Origin: Bradyrhizobium roseum
GTDB lineage: Bacteria > Pseudomonadota > Alphaproteobacteria > Rhizobiales > Xanthobacteraceae
Assembly: GCF_030413175.1 (NCBI RefSeq)
Contig: NZ_CP129212.1
Coordinates: 5,928,450 to 5,992,449, forward strand
Reading direction: 5' to 3'
Length of the DNA: 64,000 bases
The notes under the pieces are model-generated. The model searched no databases and was not told the origin of the DNA. It saw only the letters and a list, made by a program, of their open reading frames with translations. Shown here piece after piece: positions 1-6,865 of the stretch. The translations under genes were made by a program, and so were the position numbers. Within the stretch, counting starts at the first letter, position 1. Every line of letters begins with the position of its first letter.

Positions 1-1446
1 GCCAAGATCAGGGGCTATATCGAACCGGAACGGATGCAGGCGCTGCTCAAGGCCATCATCGACGATCCCTCGCCCGGCCCTTCCGTCGGCGAAGCCCTCG
101 AGGTGACGCCTTCTACGTCCGCCTTCCTCGACAAGGAACGACGCGCCGCGATGACGAAGGCGGTCGATGAAGCTTACGAGGAAACCCTCGGCGGCTGGGG
201 CGAGAACCAGAAATACATCGACGCCGACAGCATGGACCTGGCGATCACCCGCGCCGAGGCCGGCGACGCCGCGGCCGCCAAGCGCGCGCGGCAGACGCTG
301 GATGCCGCAATCGCGCTGATCGATCCGGTGTGGGGCGGCGTCTATCAGTATTCCGAAGGCGGCTCTTGGACGAAGGTGCATTTCGAAAAGATCATGTCGT
401 TCCAGGGGCAATATCTGCGGCAGTACAGCCAGGCCTATGCGCTGTGGAAGGACCCGAAATATCTCGCCGCCGCGCGCAACGTCGAACGCTACCTCGCGGA
501 ATTCATGACCAGCCCCGACGGCGCGTTCTATGTCAGCCAGGACGCCGATCTCAACCATGACGTCGACGGGCACGCCTATTACGCACTCGGCGATGCCGAG
601 CGTCGCAAGCTCGGCATGCCGCGCATCGACAAGAATCTTTACGCACGCGAAAACGGCTGGGCGATTTCGGGGCTTTCGGCCTATTACAACGTCACCAACG
701 ACCCCAAGGCGCTCGAGAACGCCGAACGCGCGGCGAAATGGGTGATCAGTAACCGCGCGCTGCCGGAGGGTGGCTTCCGTCACGGCGAGAAAGATCGCGG
801 CGGGCCATTCCTGGGCGATACGCTGGCAATGGGCCAGGCATTCCTCGATCTCTATGGCGCCACCGGCAATCGCGACTGGCTCGCTTCGGCCGCCAAGGCC
901 GGCGATTTCGTCGCGACATTCCGTGACGATGCCGGCGGCTTCGTGACCTCGAAGACCGCGGAAGGCAAGACCGGCGTGCTCGCAAAGCCCGCCAAGCTGA
1001 TCGACGACCAGGTACAGGTCGCACGGTTCATGAACCTGCTGAATCGATACTTCGGCAGCGAAGGTTATCGCGAGCAGGCCGCCCACGCGATGCGCTACCT
1101 CGCCAGCGCTTCCGCAAGCCTGATGCGCCCGATGCCCGGCGTTCTGCTCGCCGACGAGGAACTCGCGGTCGAGCCCACCCACATGACGATCGTCGGGCAC
1201 AAGGATGACGCCCGCGCGAAAAGCCTGCATGCCTTGGCCCGCGCGCTGCCGGCCCGCTACAAGCGGCTGGAGTGGCTCGATCTGCGCGAAGGCAAGCTGC
1301 CCAACCCCGATGTCGAATATCCCGACCTCGGCGAGCCCGCGGCGTTCGCCTGCAGCAACCGGATCTGCTCGTTTCCTTCGTTCAGCGCCGAGGAGTTGAA
1401 GGCCACGGTCGCCCAGATGGCCAAGCTCAAACCCGCACGGGGATAA
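1..1446 (+). CDS. DUF255/YyaL-type thioredoxin-domain protein, C-terminal part (5' end cut by window edge)
   Basis: The frame is open from base 1 to the TAA at 1444-1446, so the true start lies outside the window; the first internal ATG is at 34. About 480 residues are visible. They resemble the alpha/alpha-barrel C-terminal portion of the DUF255 family (YyaL, SPATA20/SSP411 relatives), with the repeated helical pattern and segments such as GGVYQYSEGGSW and HFEKIM that are typical of the family. The N-terminal thioredoxin-like domain with its CxxC region would be upstream and is not visible. The biochemical role of the family is poorly defined. The gene lies on the same strand as the bufferin genes, but 378 bp and an ECF-like promoter separate them, so I treat it as a separate unit. 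Family call fairly confident, function unknown. Confidence 0.8.
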   Translation, partial: AKIRGYIEPERMQALLKAIIDDPSPGPSVGEALEVTPSTSAFLDKERRAAMTKAVDEAYEETLGGWGENQKYIDADSMDLAITRAEAGDAAAAKRARQTLDAAIALIDPVWGGVYQYSEGGSWTKVHFEKIMSFQGQYLRQYSQAYALWKDPKYLAAARNVERYLAEFMTSPDGAFYVSQDADLNHDVDGHAYYALGDAERRKLGMPRIDKNLYARENGWAISGLSAYYNVTNDPKALENAERAAKWVISNRALPEGGFRHGEKDRGGPFLGDTLAMGQAFLDLYGATGNRDWLASAAKAGDFVATFRDDAGGFVTSKTAEGKTGVLAKPAKLIDDQVQVARFMNLLNRYFGSEGYREQAAHAMRYLASASASLMRPMPGVLLADEELAVEPTHMTIVGHKDDARAKSLHALARALPARYKRLEWLDLREGKLPNPDVEYPDLGEPAAFACSNRICSFPSFSAEELKATVAQMAKLKPARG

Positions 1447-1634
1447 TGGGAATCTATTGTGCAATGCAAACCCGCGGCTCGTGCGGCCGGTCTGATCGGT
1501 CAAAGCGGCATGCTTTCCAGCCGGTTCGCGCGACCACCGCCATGTCGCGACGCAAGGAAATACTCCAGCGCCGCCGCGGTTAGACATCGACAGGATGTCC
1601 AATCCAAAAAAGGAAAATTTTCTTTCGAAGCTCT

Positions 1635-1660
1635 GTAACCAAACCGCCTGATGCCCCGTA
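1635..1660 (+). promoter_or_regulatory. ECF-sigma-type promoter upstream of the first bufferin precursor gene
   Basis: GTAACC (1635-1640), a 16-nt spacer, then CGTA (1657-1660) followed by GCT. This is close to the GTAACC-N16-CGAA promoter of Caulobacter SigF, an ECF sigma that controls the homologous DUF692 loci. The same arrangement recurs before the second precursor gene. A start near 1668 would give a leader of about 155 nt. The remaining gap 1447-1824 holds no convincing gene. Sequence match seen directly; the sigma assignment is inference. Confidence 0.6.
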
Positions 1661-1824
1661 GCTAGTCCTTGATGCGCGCTCAAGTCACGGCCCGTCGGCC
1701 TCCGGCGGGTCTTCATGACCTGATTGCACGTCCACCTGCCCCGGCGTTGTGGACCGGCGACCGACGGTCGAAGGATATTCACGGCGTCACGTCCTGTCTT
1801 CCAACACTCATCGAGGAGATCGTC

Positions 1825-2088
1825 ATGAAGTTGAATTCCAAATCCGGTGCCACGCTCGCCGCTGCTGCCGCCACCCTGTTCCTCGCCGGCACGGTCGTGT
1901 CGACGGTGTCGACGCCTGCGAACGCGTCCCAGGGCAAGTGCATGGCCGGCAACGCCTGCAAGGGCCAGAGCGCATGCAAGGGCGCCGCCAATGCCTGCAA
2001 GGGCAACAACGCCTGCAAGGGCAACGGCTTCTCGATGACCTCGGAAAAGCAGTGCGCCGCCACCGGCGGCAAGTTCGTCAAGGGTTGA
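1825..2088 (+). CDS. bufA2: Bufferin-type (BufA2-like) secreted Cys-rich precursor peptide, copy 1
   Basis: An 87-aa precursor. A Sec signal peptide covers residues 1-34 (positive N-terminus, Ala/Leu/Val core, likely cleavage after ANA). The mature part has six Cys at 39, 45, 51, 58, 64 and 77, four of them in ACKG repeats. Known: DUF692 enzymes (MNIO) modify Cys of such periplasmic peptides, giving copper-binding bufferins. Here the motif around the first Cys is QGKC, whereas copy 2 has EGKC. I chose the ATG at 1825 because GAGGAG precedes it and the signal peptide then starts correctly; longer in-frame starts reach back to 1669. It stands first in a bufA-bufA-bufB-bufC array. Assignment to the BufA2 (low-complexity) rather than BufA1 (DUF2282) class rests on the ACKG pattern. 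Confidence 0.82.
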   Translation: MKLNSKSGATLAAAAATLFLAGTVVSTVSTPANASQGKCMAGNACKGQSACKGAANACKGNNACKGNGFSMTSEKQCAATGGKFVKG

Positions 2089-2107
2089 TCGGCGGATCAA
2101 GCACGAG

Positions 2108-2136
2108 CGAGGGCCCGGCCAGCCGCCGGGCCCTCG
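2108..2136 (+). terminator. GC-rich hairpin after bufA copy 1
   Basis: A perfect 12-bp stem (2108-2119 with 2125-2136) around a 5-nt loop, 20 nt after the stop codon. There is no clear T tract, so it may be a weak terminator, an mRNA 3'-end stabiliser, or both. The next promoter begins only 39 nt downstream. Confidence 0.6.
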
Positions 2137-2174
2137 TGGTTTCGATCCGGCAGCTGCAATAAATTCAGCCCCGC

Positions 2175-2200
2175 GTAACAATATCAAACTCGCCCGCGTA
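2175..2200 (+). promoter_or_regulatory. ECF-sigma-type promoter upstream of the second bufferin precursor gene
   Basis: GTAACA (2175-2180), a 16-nt spacer, then CGTA (2197-2200) followed by GCT. Spacing and the CGTAGCT block are identical to the site at 1635-1660, while the spacer sequences differ. Conservation of only the two boxes in otherwise diverged DNA supports a functional promoter. Confidence 0.6.
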
Positions 2201-2282
2201 GCTGTCTCAGGGTGCCGTTCGTCAGCTTGAGCTGTCGCTGCTTGCGGGCGGTGTACCCTCACACTTCTTCTGGAGGATACAA

Positions 2283-2540
2283 ATGAAGATGACATCCAAG
2301 TCCGGCGCTGCGCTGGCTGCCGTCGCGGCCACCTTGTTCCTGGCCGGCACCACTGTCTCGACCGTGACCCATGCCGCCGGCGAAGGTAAGTGCGTCGGCG
2401 CCAACGCCTGCAAGGGCCAGAGCGCATGCAAGGGCGGGGCAAATGCCTGCAAGGGCCAGAACGCCTGCAAGGGCCAGGGCTTCTCGGCCATGACCAAGGA
2501 AAAGTGCGAGGCCGCCAAGGGCAAGTATATGCCGTCCTGA
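2283..2540 (+). CDS. bufA2: Bufferin-type (BufA2-like) secreted Cys-rich precursor peptide, copy 2
   Basis: An 85-aa paralogue of the preceding gene. A signal peptide ends near residue 31 or 32. Six Cys at 37, 43, 49, 56, 62 and 75 keep exactly the 6-6-7-6-13 spacing of copy 1. The first Cys sits in a canonical EGKC motif (34-37), the signature around modified Cys in known bufferins, and four further Cys are in ACKG repeats. TGGAGG stands before the ATG. It is nearest to bufB and is probably the main substrate. It shares the SKSGA start and TLFLAGT core with copy 1, so the pair arose by tandem duplication that included the promoter. A role in periplasmic copper or other soft-metal buffering is inferred from the family. 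Confidence 0.87.
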   Translation: MKMTSKSGAALAAVAATLFLAGTTVSTVTHAAGEGKCVGANACKGQSACKGGANACKGQNACKGQGFSAMTKEKCEAAKGKYMPS

Positions 2541-2552
2541 CGACGGCCAGAT

Positions 2553-2578
2553 CGGGGCCCGGTGTAGGCCGGGCCCCG
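2553..2578 (+). terminator. GC-rich hairpin between bufA copy 2 and bufB (possible attenuator)
   Basis: A 10-bp perfect stem (2553-2562 with 2569-2578) with a 6-nt loop, 12 nt after the bufA stop and about 70 nt before bufB. There is no poly-T run. No separate promoter for bufB is evident, so partial read-through would yield much more precursor than enzyme. Confidence 0.55.
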
Positions 2579-2645
2579 TATCCATGATAGGTTGACGGCA
2601 CAGTTTGGGAGACGCCGCCTCGCTTGGCGGTGAAGCGGAGACGAG

Positions 2646-3539
2646 ATGAACGTCGCAAGCAGATTACCGGACAGCTCGGCGGCGGCGCTTGCAGACCGTC
2701 CGGCGACATCGGCCAAGCCGCCCTTCCTCGGCTTCGGCCTCGGCCTGCGCCACCAGCATTACGACGAGATCCTCAACGGCAATCCGCCGATCGACTGGTT
2801 CGAGGTCATCAGCGAAAACTACATGCTGCCCGGCGGCCAGCCGCTGCGCACGCTCGACCGCATCCGCGAACGCTATCCCGTCGTGATGCACGGCGTGTCG
2901 ATGTCGATCGCCTCCACCGCACCGCCGAATTTCGATTATCTGCAGGCGCTCAAGGAGCTCGCAGGACGCGTCGAGCCGAAATGGATATCCGACCATCTGT
3001 GCTGGACCGGCGTTCACGGCAAGAACCTGCATGACCTGCTGCCGATCCCCTACACCAAGGAAGCGCTCGATCACGTCGTCAGCCGCGTGCAGCTGGTGCA
3101 GGATTTTCTCGGCCGCGCCATCGTGCTCGAGAATGTCTCGACCTACGTCCAGTTCAACAATTCCGAAATGACGGAATGGGAATTCCTGTCCGAACTGTCG
3201 CGCCGTTCCGGGTGCTGGCTGCTGTTCGATGTCAACAACGTCTATGTCTCGGCCTTCAACCACAGCTACGATCCGATGACGTTCCTGAACGGCATTCCGG
3301 CGGATCGCGTCGTGCAATTTCACATGGCCGGCCACAGCCACATGGGCACCCACATCATCGATACCCACGACCATCCAGTGTGCGAGGATGTCTGGGAGCT
3401 CTATGCCGCGGCCCTGAAGCGCTTCGGCCGGGTCTCGACCATGATCGAGCGCGACGACAACATCCCGCCGCTCGACGAGCTGCTGCTCGAAGTCGCCAGG
3501 ACGCGCGAGATGGCCGAAAGGGTCTTGCCCACGATATGA
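2646..3539 (+). CDS. bufB: BufB, DUF692 multinuclear non-heme iron-dependent oxidase (MNIO)
   Basis: A 297-aa protein with the full DUF692 TIM-barrel signature: GFGLGLRHQHYDEIL (29-43), WFEVISENY (51-59), MHGVSMS with H82, DHLCW with H117, LENVS with E162, FDVNNVYVS with D195/N197/N198, QFHMAGH with H226, DTHDHPV (239-245) and MIERD with E268. These match the His/Glu/Asp/Asn ligands of the two- or three-iron site known in MbnB, TglH and BufB. Known bufferin enzymes oxidise precursor Cys to thiooxazole-type rings that bind copper. The gene starts at an ATG with GGAG ahead. Its TGA overlaps the bufC ATG, indicating translational coupling with the partner protein. It acts in the cytosol before export of the peptide. 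The substrate is inferred from the two upstream precursors. Confidence 0.92.
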   Translation: MNVASRLPDSSAAALADRPATSAKPPFLGFGLGLRHQHYDEILNGNPPIDWFEVISENYMLPGGQPLRTLDRIRERYPVVMHGVSMSIASTAPPNFDYLQALKELAGRVEPKWISDHLCWTGVHGKNLHDLLPIPYTKEALDHVVSRVQLVQDFLGRAIVLENVSTYVQFNNSEMTEWEFLSELSRRSGCWLLFDVNNVYVSAFNHSYDPMTFLNGIPADRVVQFHMAGHSHMGTHIIDTHDHPVCEDVWELYAAALKRFGRVSTMIERDDNIPPLDELLLEVARTREMAERVLPTI

Positions 3540-4321
3540 GCGACTTCGCACGACAGCAGGCCGAGTTTCAGCGCGGCATCCTCGACGGCGACGAGACGGT
3601 GCTGGCCGAAATCCTCGACAGCCCGCGCGAGAAGCGCGACGTGCTGTTCGGCGTGTATCGCTACGCCTATGGTTCGCGGCTGGTCGAGGCCATGCGCAAC
3701 GACCACGAGCTGCTGCATCTCTACCTCGGCGACGAGATGTTCGACGAGATGGGCCACGCCTATGTGAGGGCACGCCCGTCGGGTCACCCCAACCTGCGCT
3801 GGTTCTCGCAAGGCCTGCCGGAATTTCTGAAATCGACCGCGCCCTATGCCGGGCATCCTGTGCTGTCCGAACTCGCCGCGCTCGAAAAAGCGCTCAGCGA
3901 CGCCTTCGACGCCGCGGAAGGCAAGGTCGTCGAATTGAACGACATGGCGGGCTTTGCGCCCGAAGCCTGGTCGGACCTGCGGTTCGTGCCGCATCCCACC
4001 GCGGCCAGGCTGGATCTTGCGACCAACGCAGCCGCGATCTGGCTGGCGCTCAAGAGCGACGAGACGCCGCCGGAGGCGGCCACGCTGGAAGAGCCCACTC
4101 GTCTCCTGATCTGGCGCCAGGACGTCACGCCAATGTTCCGCGAGCTTCCGGCGGAGGAAGCGATGATGTGGGACGAGGCTGCGGACGGCATTCCGTTCGG
4201 CGTGCTCTGCGAAATGTTGGCGACTTATGATGATCCCGACAGCGCGGCGGGCCGCGGCGCGGGCTATCTGCACGGCTGGATCACGGCGGGACTCTTGATG
4301 GACGTTTCCGTCGGGTCGTAG
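3536..4321 (+). CDS. bufC: BufC, DUF2063 partner protein of the DUF692 oxidase
   Basis: A 261-aa protein starting at the ATG of the ATGA overlap with bufB (3536-3539); an upstream in-frame extension to 3176 is only open frame inside bufB. The N-terminus (FARQQAEFQRGIL, YRYAYGSRL) and the LWRQ-like stretch LLIWRQD (residues 192-198) are typical of DUF2063. In characterised MNIO systems this partner binds the precursor and delivers it to the iron enzyme, and both proteins are needed for modification. The invariable bufB-bufC order and overlap support a stable complex. No membrane segment or signal peptide is seen, as expected for a cytosolic partner. Assignment firm at family level. Confidence 0.9.
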   Translation: MSDFARQQAEFQRGILDGDETVLAEILDSPREKRDVLFGVYRYAYGSRLVEAMRNDHELLHLYLGDEMFDEMGHAYVRARPSGHPNLRWFSQGLPEFLKSTAPYAGHPVLSELAALEKALSDAFDAAEGKVVELNDMAGFAPEAWSDLRFVPHPTAARLDLATNAAAIWLALKSDETPPEAATLEEPTRLLIWRQDVTPMFRELPAEEAMMWDEAADGIPFGVLCEMLATYDDPDSAAGRGAGYLHGWITAGLLMDVSVGS

Positions 4322-4336
4322 AGGGGCGCGCGGCGA

Positions 4337-5125
4337 ATGGGAACGGACACCGATCGCCATTTCATCGAGCGCATGCATTGGGACGACGTTGCGCGGCGTA
4401 TCGGGGATGGCGCAGTAGCGATATTGCCAATCGGCGCCGCAGCCAAACAACACGGCTTTCACCTTCCCCTCAATACCGACCGCATCCAGGCCGAATGGCT
4501 CGCCGGCCGGATGGCGCAGAAAATCGACGCGTTGATCTGGCCGACGCTGACCTACGGCCATTATCCTGCATTCGTCGAATATGCCGGCAGCAACAGCCTG
4601 ACGATTTCGACCTTCGAGGCGCTGGTGCGCGAGGTCGCGGGACAGATTCTCGGCGGCGGATGCACAAGGCTTCTCGTGCTCGATACCGGCATCAGCACGC
4701 TGGCGCCGGTCGACCGCGCGCTGGCGCGGCTGGCGAGCGACCGGGTCAAGCATGTGTGGATCCACGGCGGGCCGCGCTATCCACGCATCGCCCGGCAGTT
4801 GGCCGAGCAGAGCCATGGCAGCCATGCCGACGAAATGGAGACCTCGCTGATGCTGGCGCTGGCGCCGCATCTGGTCGACATGGCGCGCGCCGAAGCCAGC
4901 CCCGCCCTGCAACATGAAACGCCGGGCGCCTTGACGCCGTCGGACCCGAGCTCGCCGAATTACAGCCGTTCCGGCAGCTTTGGTGATCCAACACGGGCGA
5001 CGCCGGCCAAGGGCGAAGCCTTGCTTGCCGCGATGCTCGATGATCTCGACGAACAGGCTGCGGCCTTCATTGCGAAGGGCAGCGAGCTGCAACAGCCGGC
5101 CCGCATGGAAAGCGTGATGCGATGA
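4337..5125 (+). CDS. Divergent creatininase-family protein in the buf operon, metal site altered
   Basis: A 262-aa protein, 15 nt after bufC, with GAGGGG before the ATG. Residues 30-48 (PIGAAAKQHGFHLPLNTD) match the creatininase signature, as does HADEMETS (163-170). The usual EQHG Glu ligand is Lys (K37), and the usual NGHGGN loop is replaced by LDTGIS (115-120), so two expected metal ligands are missing while H39, D48, H163 and E166 remain. Family members cleave small cyclic amides or trim peptides; MftE in mycofactocin biosynthesis is a RiPP protease of this fold. Its place directly after bufC and a stop-start overlap with the next gene suggest a role in the bufferin pathway, perhaps as a non-canonical amidohydrolase or a pseudoenzyme. 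The function is not established. Confidence 0.75.
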   Translation: MGTDTDRHFIERMHWDDVARRIGDGAVAILPIGAAAKQHGFHLPLNTDRIQAEWLAGRMAQKIDALIWPTLTYGHYPAFVEYAGSNSLTISTFEALVREVAGQILGGGCTRLLVLDTGISTLAPVDRALARLASDRVKHVWIHGGPRYPRIARQLAEQSHGSHADEMETSLMLALAPHLVDMARAEASPALQHETPGALTPSDPSSPNYSRSGSFGDPTRATPAKGEALLAAMLDDLDEQAAAFIAKGSELQQPARMESVMR

Positions 5126-6120
5126 AAATCGCCGGCGCCTTGCGCTGGAGCATCGCCGTCGCTGTCGTTGCGGCGATGCTGGCAGGCGCGCTGTCGTTCC
5201 GCGCCGGCGCGCAGTCGGAATATATGCGGGGCGACCGCATGCCCTATGATGCGTTCGACCGGTTGCCGAAGACCGATCTCGACGTATCCGGCGGCACCAT
5301 CCATGTCGCATTCGCGCCAGGCCATTTCACGCTGCCGGAGGAAAAGCTGATCGGCTGGGTCAGGATGTCGGCCCGCGCCGTCACGGCCTATTACGGACGG
5401 TTTCCCGTCACATCGCTGCGGCTGCTGCTGGTGCCCGTGGATGGCGCGCGCGTCAACGGCGGCACGACGTGGGGCTATCGCGGCGCCGCCATTCGCATTC
5501 CGCTCGGCCGCGACGCTACCGAGAATGTCCTGCAGCGCGACTGGGTGATGGTGCACGAGATGGTGCACACGGCGCTACCCGACATGCCCGATCGTTATGG
5601 CTGGCTCTCCGAGGGACTGGCCGTCTATGTCGAGCCGGTCGCGCGGGTGCAGGCCGGCGACCTCCCGGCACGCGAAATCTGGCAAGCAATGATGCGCGAC
5701 ATGCCGAAGGGATTGCCGCTGGCCGGCGACCAGGGTCTCGACAACACGCCCACCTGGGGACGCAAATACTGGGGCGGCGCGATATTCTGCTTGCTGGCGG
5801 ATATCGAAATCCGCAAGCGAACGAACAATCGTGTCGGCCTCCAGGACGCGATGCGCGGCGTGCTCGCCGCCGGCGGCAATCACGCGCAGGACTGGACCAT
5901 CGAACGCGTTCTCGCAACCGCCGACAAGGCCGTCGGCGTCGACGTGCTGACCCGACTCCACGACGAGATGGGACCGAAACCGGTCACGCCGGACCTGGCC
6001 GCGCTGTGGCGCGACCTCGGATTGAAGCGGGTCGGCGAGCATATCGAATTCGATGACAGCGCGCCGCTCGCGGCGATCCGCGAGGCGATCACCGCGCCGC
6101 GCTTGCAGCAGGGCGACTGA
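5122..6120 (+). CDS. Secreted or periplasmic HExxH metalloprotease-like protein (gluzincin type)
   Basis: A 332-aa protein whose ATG overlaps the stop of the creatininase-like gene (ATGA). Residues 1-30 form a signal peptide (KIAGALRWS, then a hydrophobic core) ending near AGA. A zinc-peptidase motif HEMVH lies at 145-149, followed by WLSEGLAVYVE (161-171), with E164 in the position of the NEGFA-type third zinc ligand. This pattern is that of MA-clan gluzincins (M1/M61/DUF4157-like), with a short linker between the motifs. Translational coupling to the buf operon suggests that it acts in the periplasm, where bufferins reside, for example on the peptide or on metal-damaged proteins. That role is inference. 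It ends the operon; the next 220 bp hold no clear gene. Confidence 0.75.
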   Translation: MKIAGALRWSIAVAVVAAMLAGALSFRAGAQSEYMRGDRMPYDAFDRLPKTDLDVSGGTIHVAFAPGHFTLPEEKLIGWVRMSARAVTAYYGRFPVTSLRLLLVPVDGARVNGGTTWGYRGAAIRIPLGRDATENVLQRDWVMVHEMVHTALPDMPDRYGWLSEGLAVYVEPVARVQAGDLPAREIWQAMMRDMPKGLPLAGDQGLDNTPTWGRKYWGGAIFCLLADIEIRKRTNNRVGLQDAMRGVLAAGGNHAQDWTIERVLATADKAVGVDVLTRLHDEMGPKPVTPDLAALWRDLGLKRVGEHIEFDDSAPLAAIREAITAPRLQQGD

Positions 6121-6343
6121 AGCGGCCGATGATCCGGTGGCGATCGCCGCCGGATCGTTCAGCAAGAAAGATTGGAACCGGCAGCTGGCCGACGCTAACG
6201 AGATGCATCTCGCGGCTGGCGTTAAAGTTCCGAAAGCGGACACCAGGCAGACCGGCCGGTAAGCCCCAAAAATTTAAACATAAGACACGGACGCAGGTCA
6301 GCCGCCAAAGATTCACCTCAGATCTGAAGCAATCTCTCCATGT

Positions 6344-6826
6344 TTGCGACGACGTGGCATTGCGCCAGGCGGGAGGACTTTCAACGTGCGCGGAATGTTA
6401 CCGAACAGTGAAGCGCGGATGCGGATGTGCATCATGAGGGTCGCGCACCGCGGACGCTGGACGTACCGGGACTGGACCCGGTGGAACTTCCTGTGGAAGT
6501 ACTTTCCCTGGTACGCGCGCGAGATGCGCTATCGAGGAGATTTCTGCATCGGACAAGGCTGCATGCACTGGTTCTGGGAGAATCCCGATACCAAGGAGCG
6601 CGGTTATTGTTCGGCCGCGGTCTCGCGGACGCAACACATGATGTGGGCGACGGAACTGGAGGAAGCTCGAGGGCTCCCTGGGCAGCTCGGACAGAATGAG
6701 CAGGTAGCGCTGCTTCCCAATCCGGCTGGCAATGCGCCGCCACGTCGAACCAATGCGCTCAGGACGGTCGCAGGAATCGCCGCCTGGAGCGCCGTTATTG
6801 GATTGGCTGTGTATTGGCTGTGGTAA
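6344..6826 (+). CDS. Hypothetical Trp-rich protein with C-terminal membrane anchor
   Basis: An open frame of 160 aa with no family I recognise. The middle (residues 37-75) is rich in Trp, Tyr, Phe and Arg and has three Cys in about 30 residues. The C-terminus (residues 140-160) is a single hydrophobic helix ending YWLW, so the protein may be tail-anchored. Starts at 6344, 6395 or 6434 are possible; the last would begin MRVAHRGRW, just before the conserved-looking part. Competing frames on both strands lack such composition. The region 6121-6343 shows no gene. Existence of the gene is moderately likely, function unknown. Confidence 0.5.
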   Translation: MRRRGIAPGGRTFNVRGMLPNSEARMRMCIMRVAHRGRWTYRDWTRWNFLWKYFPWYAREMRYRGDFCIGQGCMHWFWENPDTKERGYCSAAVSRTQHMMWATELEEARGLPGQLGQNEQVALLPNPAGNAPPRRTNALRTVAGIAAWSAVIGLAVYWLW

Positions 6827-6865
6827 CGGCTTGCGCCTGAGAAGATTCCCATACGCCAGACGCAG

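Noticed and set aside
1930..2480. Regularly spaced short repeats suggesting a CRISPR-like or satellite array
   Set aside because: They are codon-level ACKG repeats inside two secreted peptides, with no repeat-spacer structure.
2553..2645. Metal-sensing riboswitch between bufA copy 2 and bufB
   Set aside because: Only a simple hairpin is present in under 100 nt; no conserved riboswitch core is recognisable.
3401..5311. 636-codon minus-strand open frame across bufC and the creatininase-like gene
   Set aside because: Arg/Ala/His-rich shadow of GC-rich coding DNA on the plus strand, with no recognisable domain; the plus-strand genes show clear families and coupled starts.
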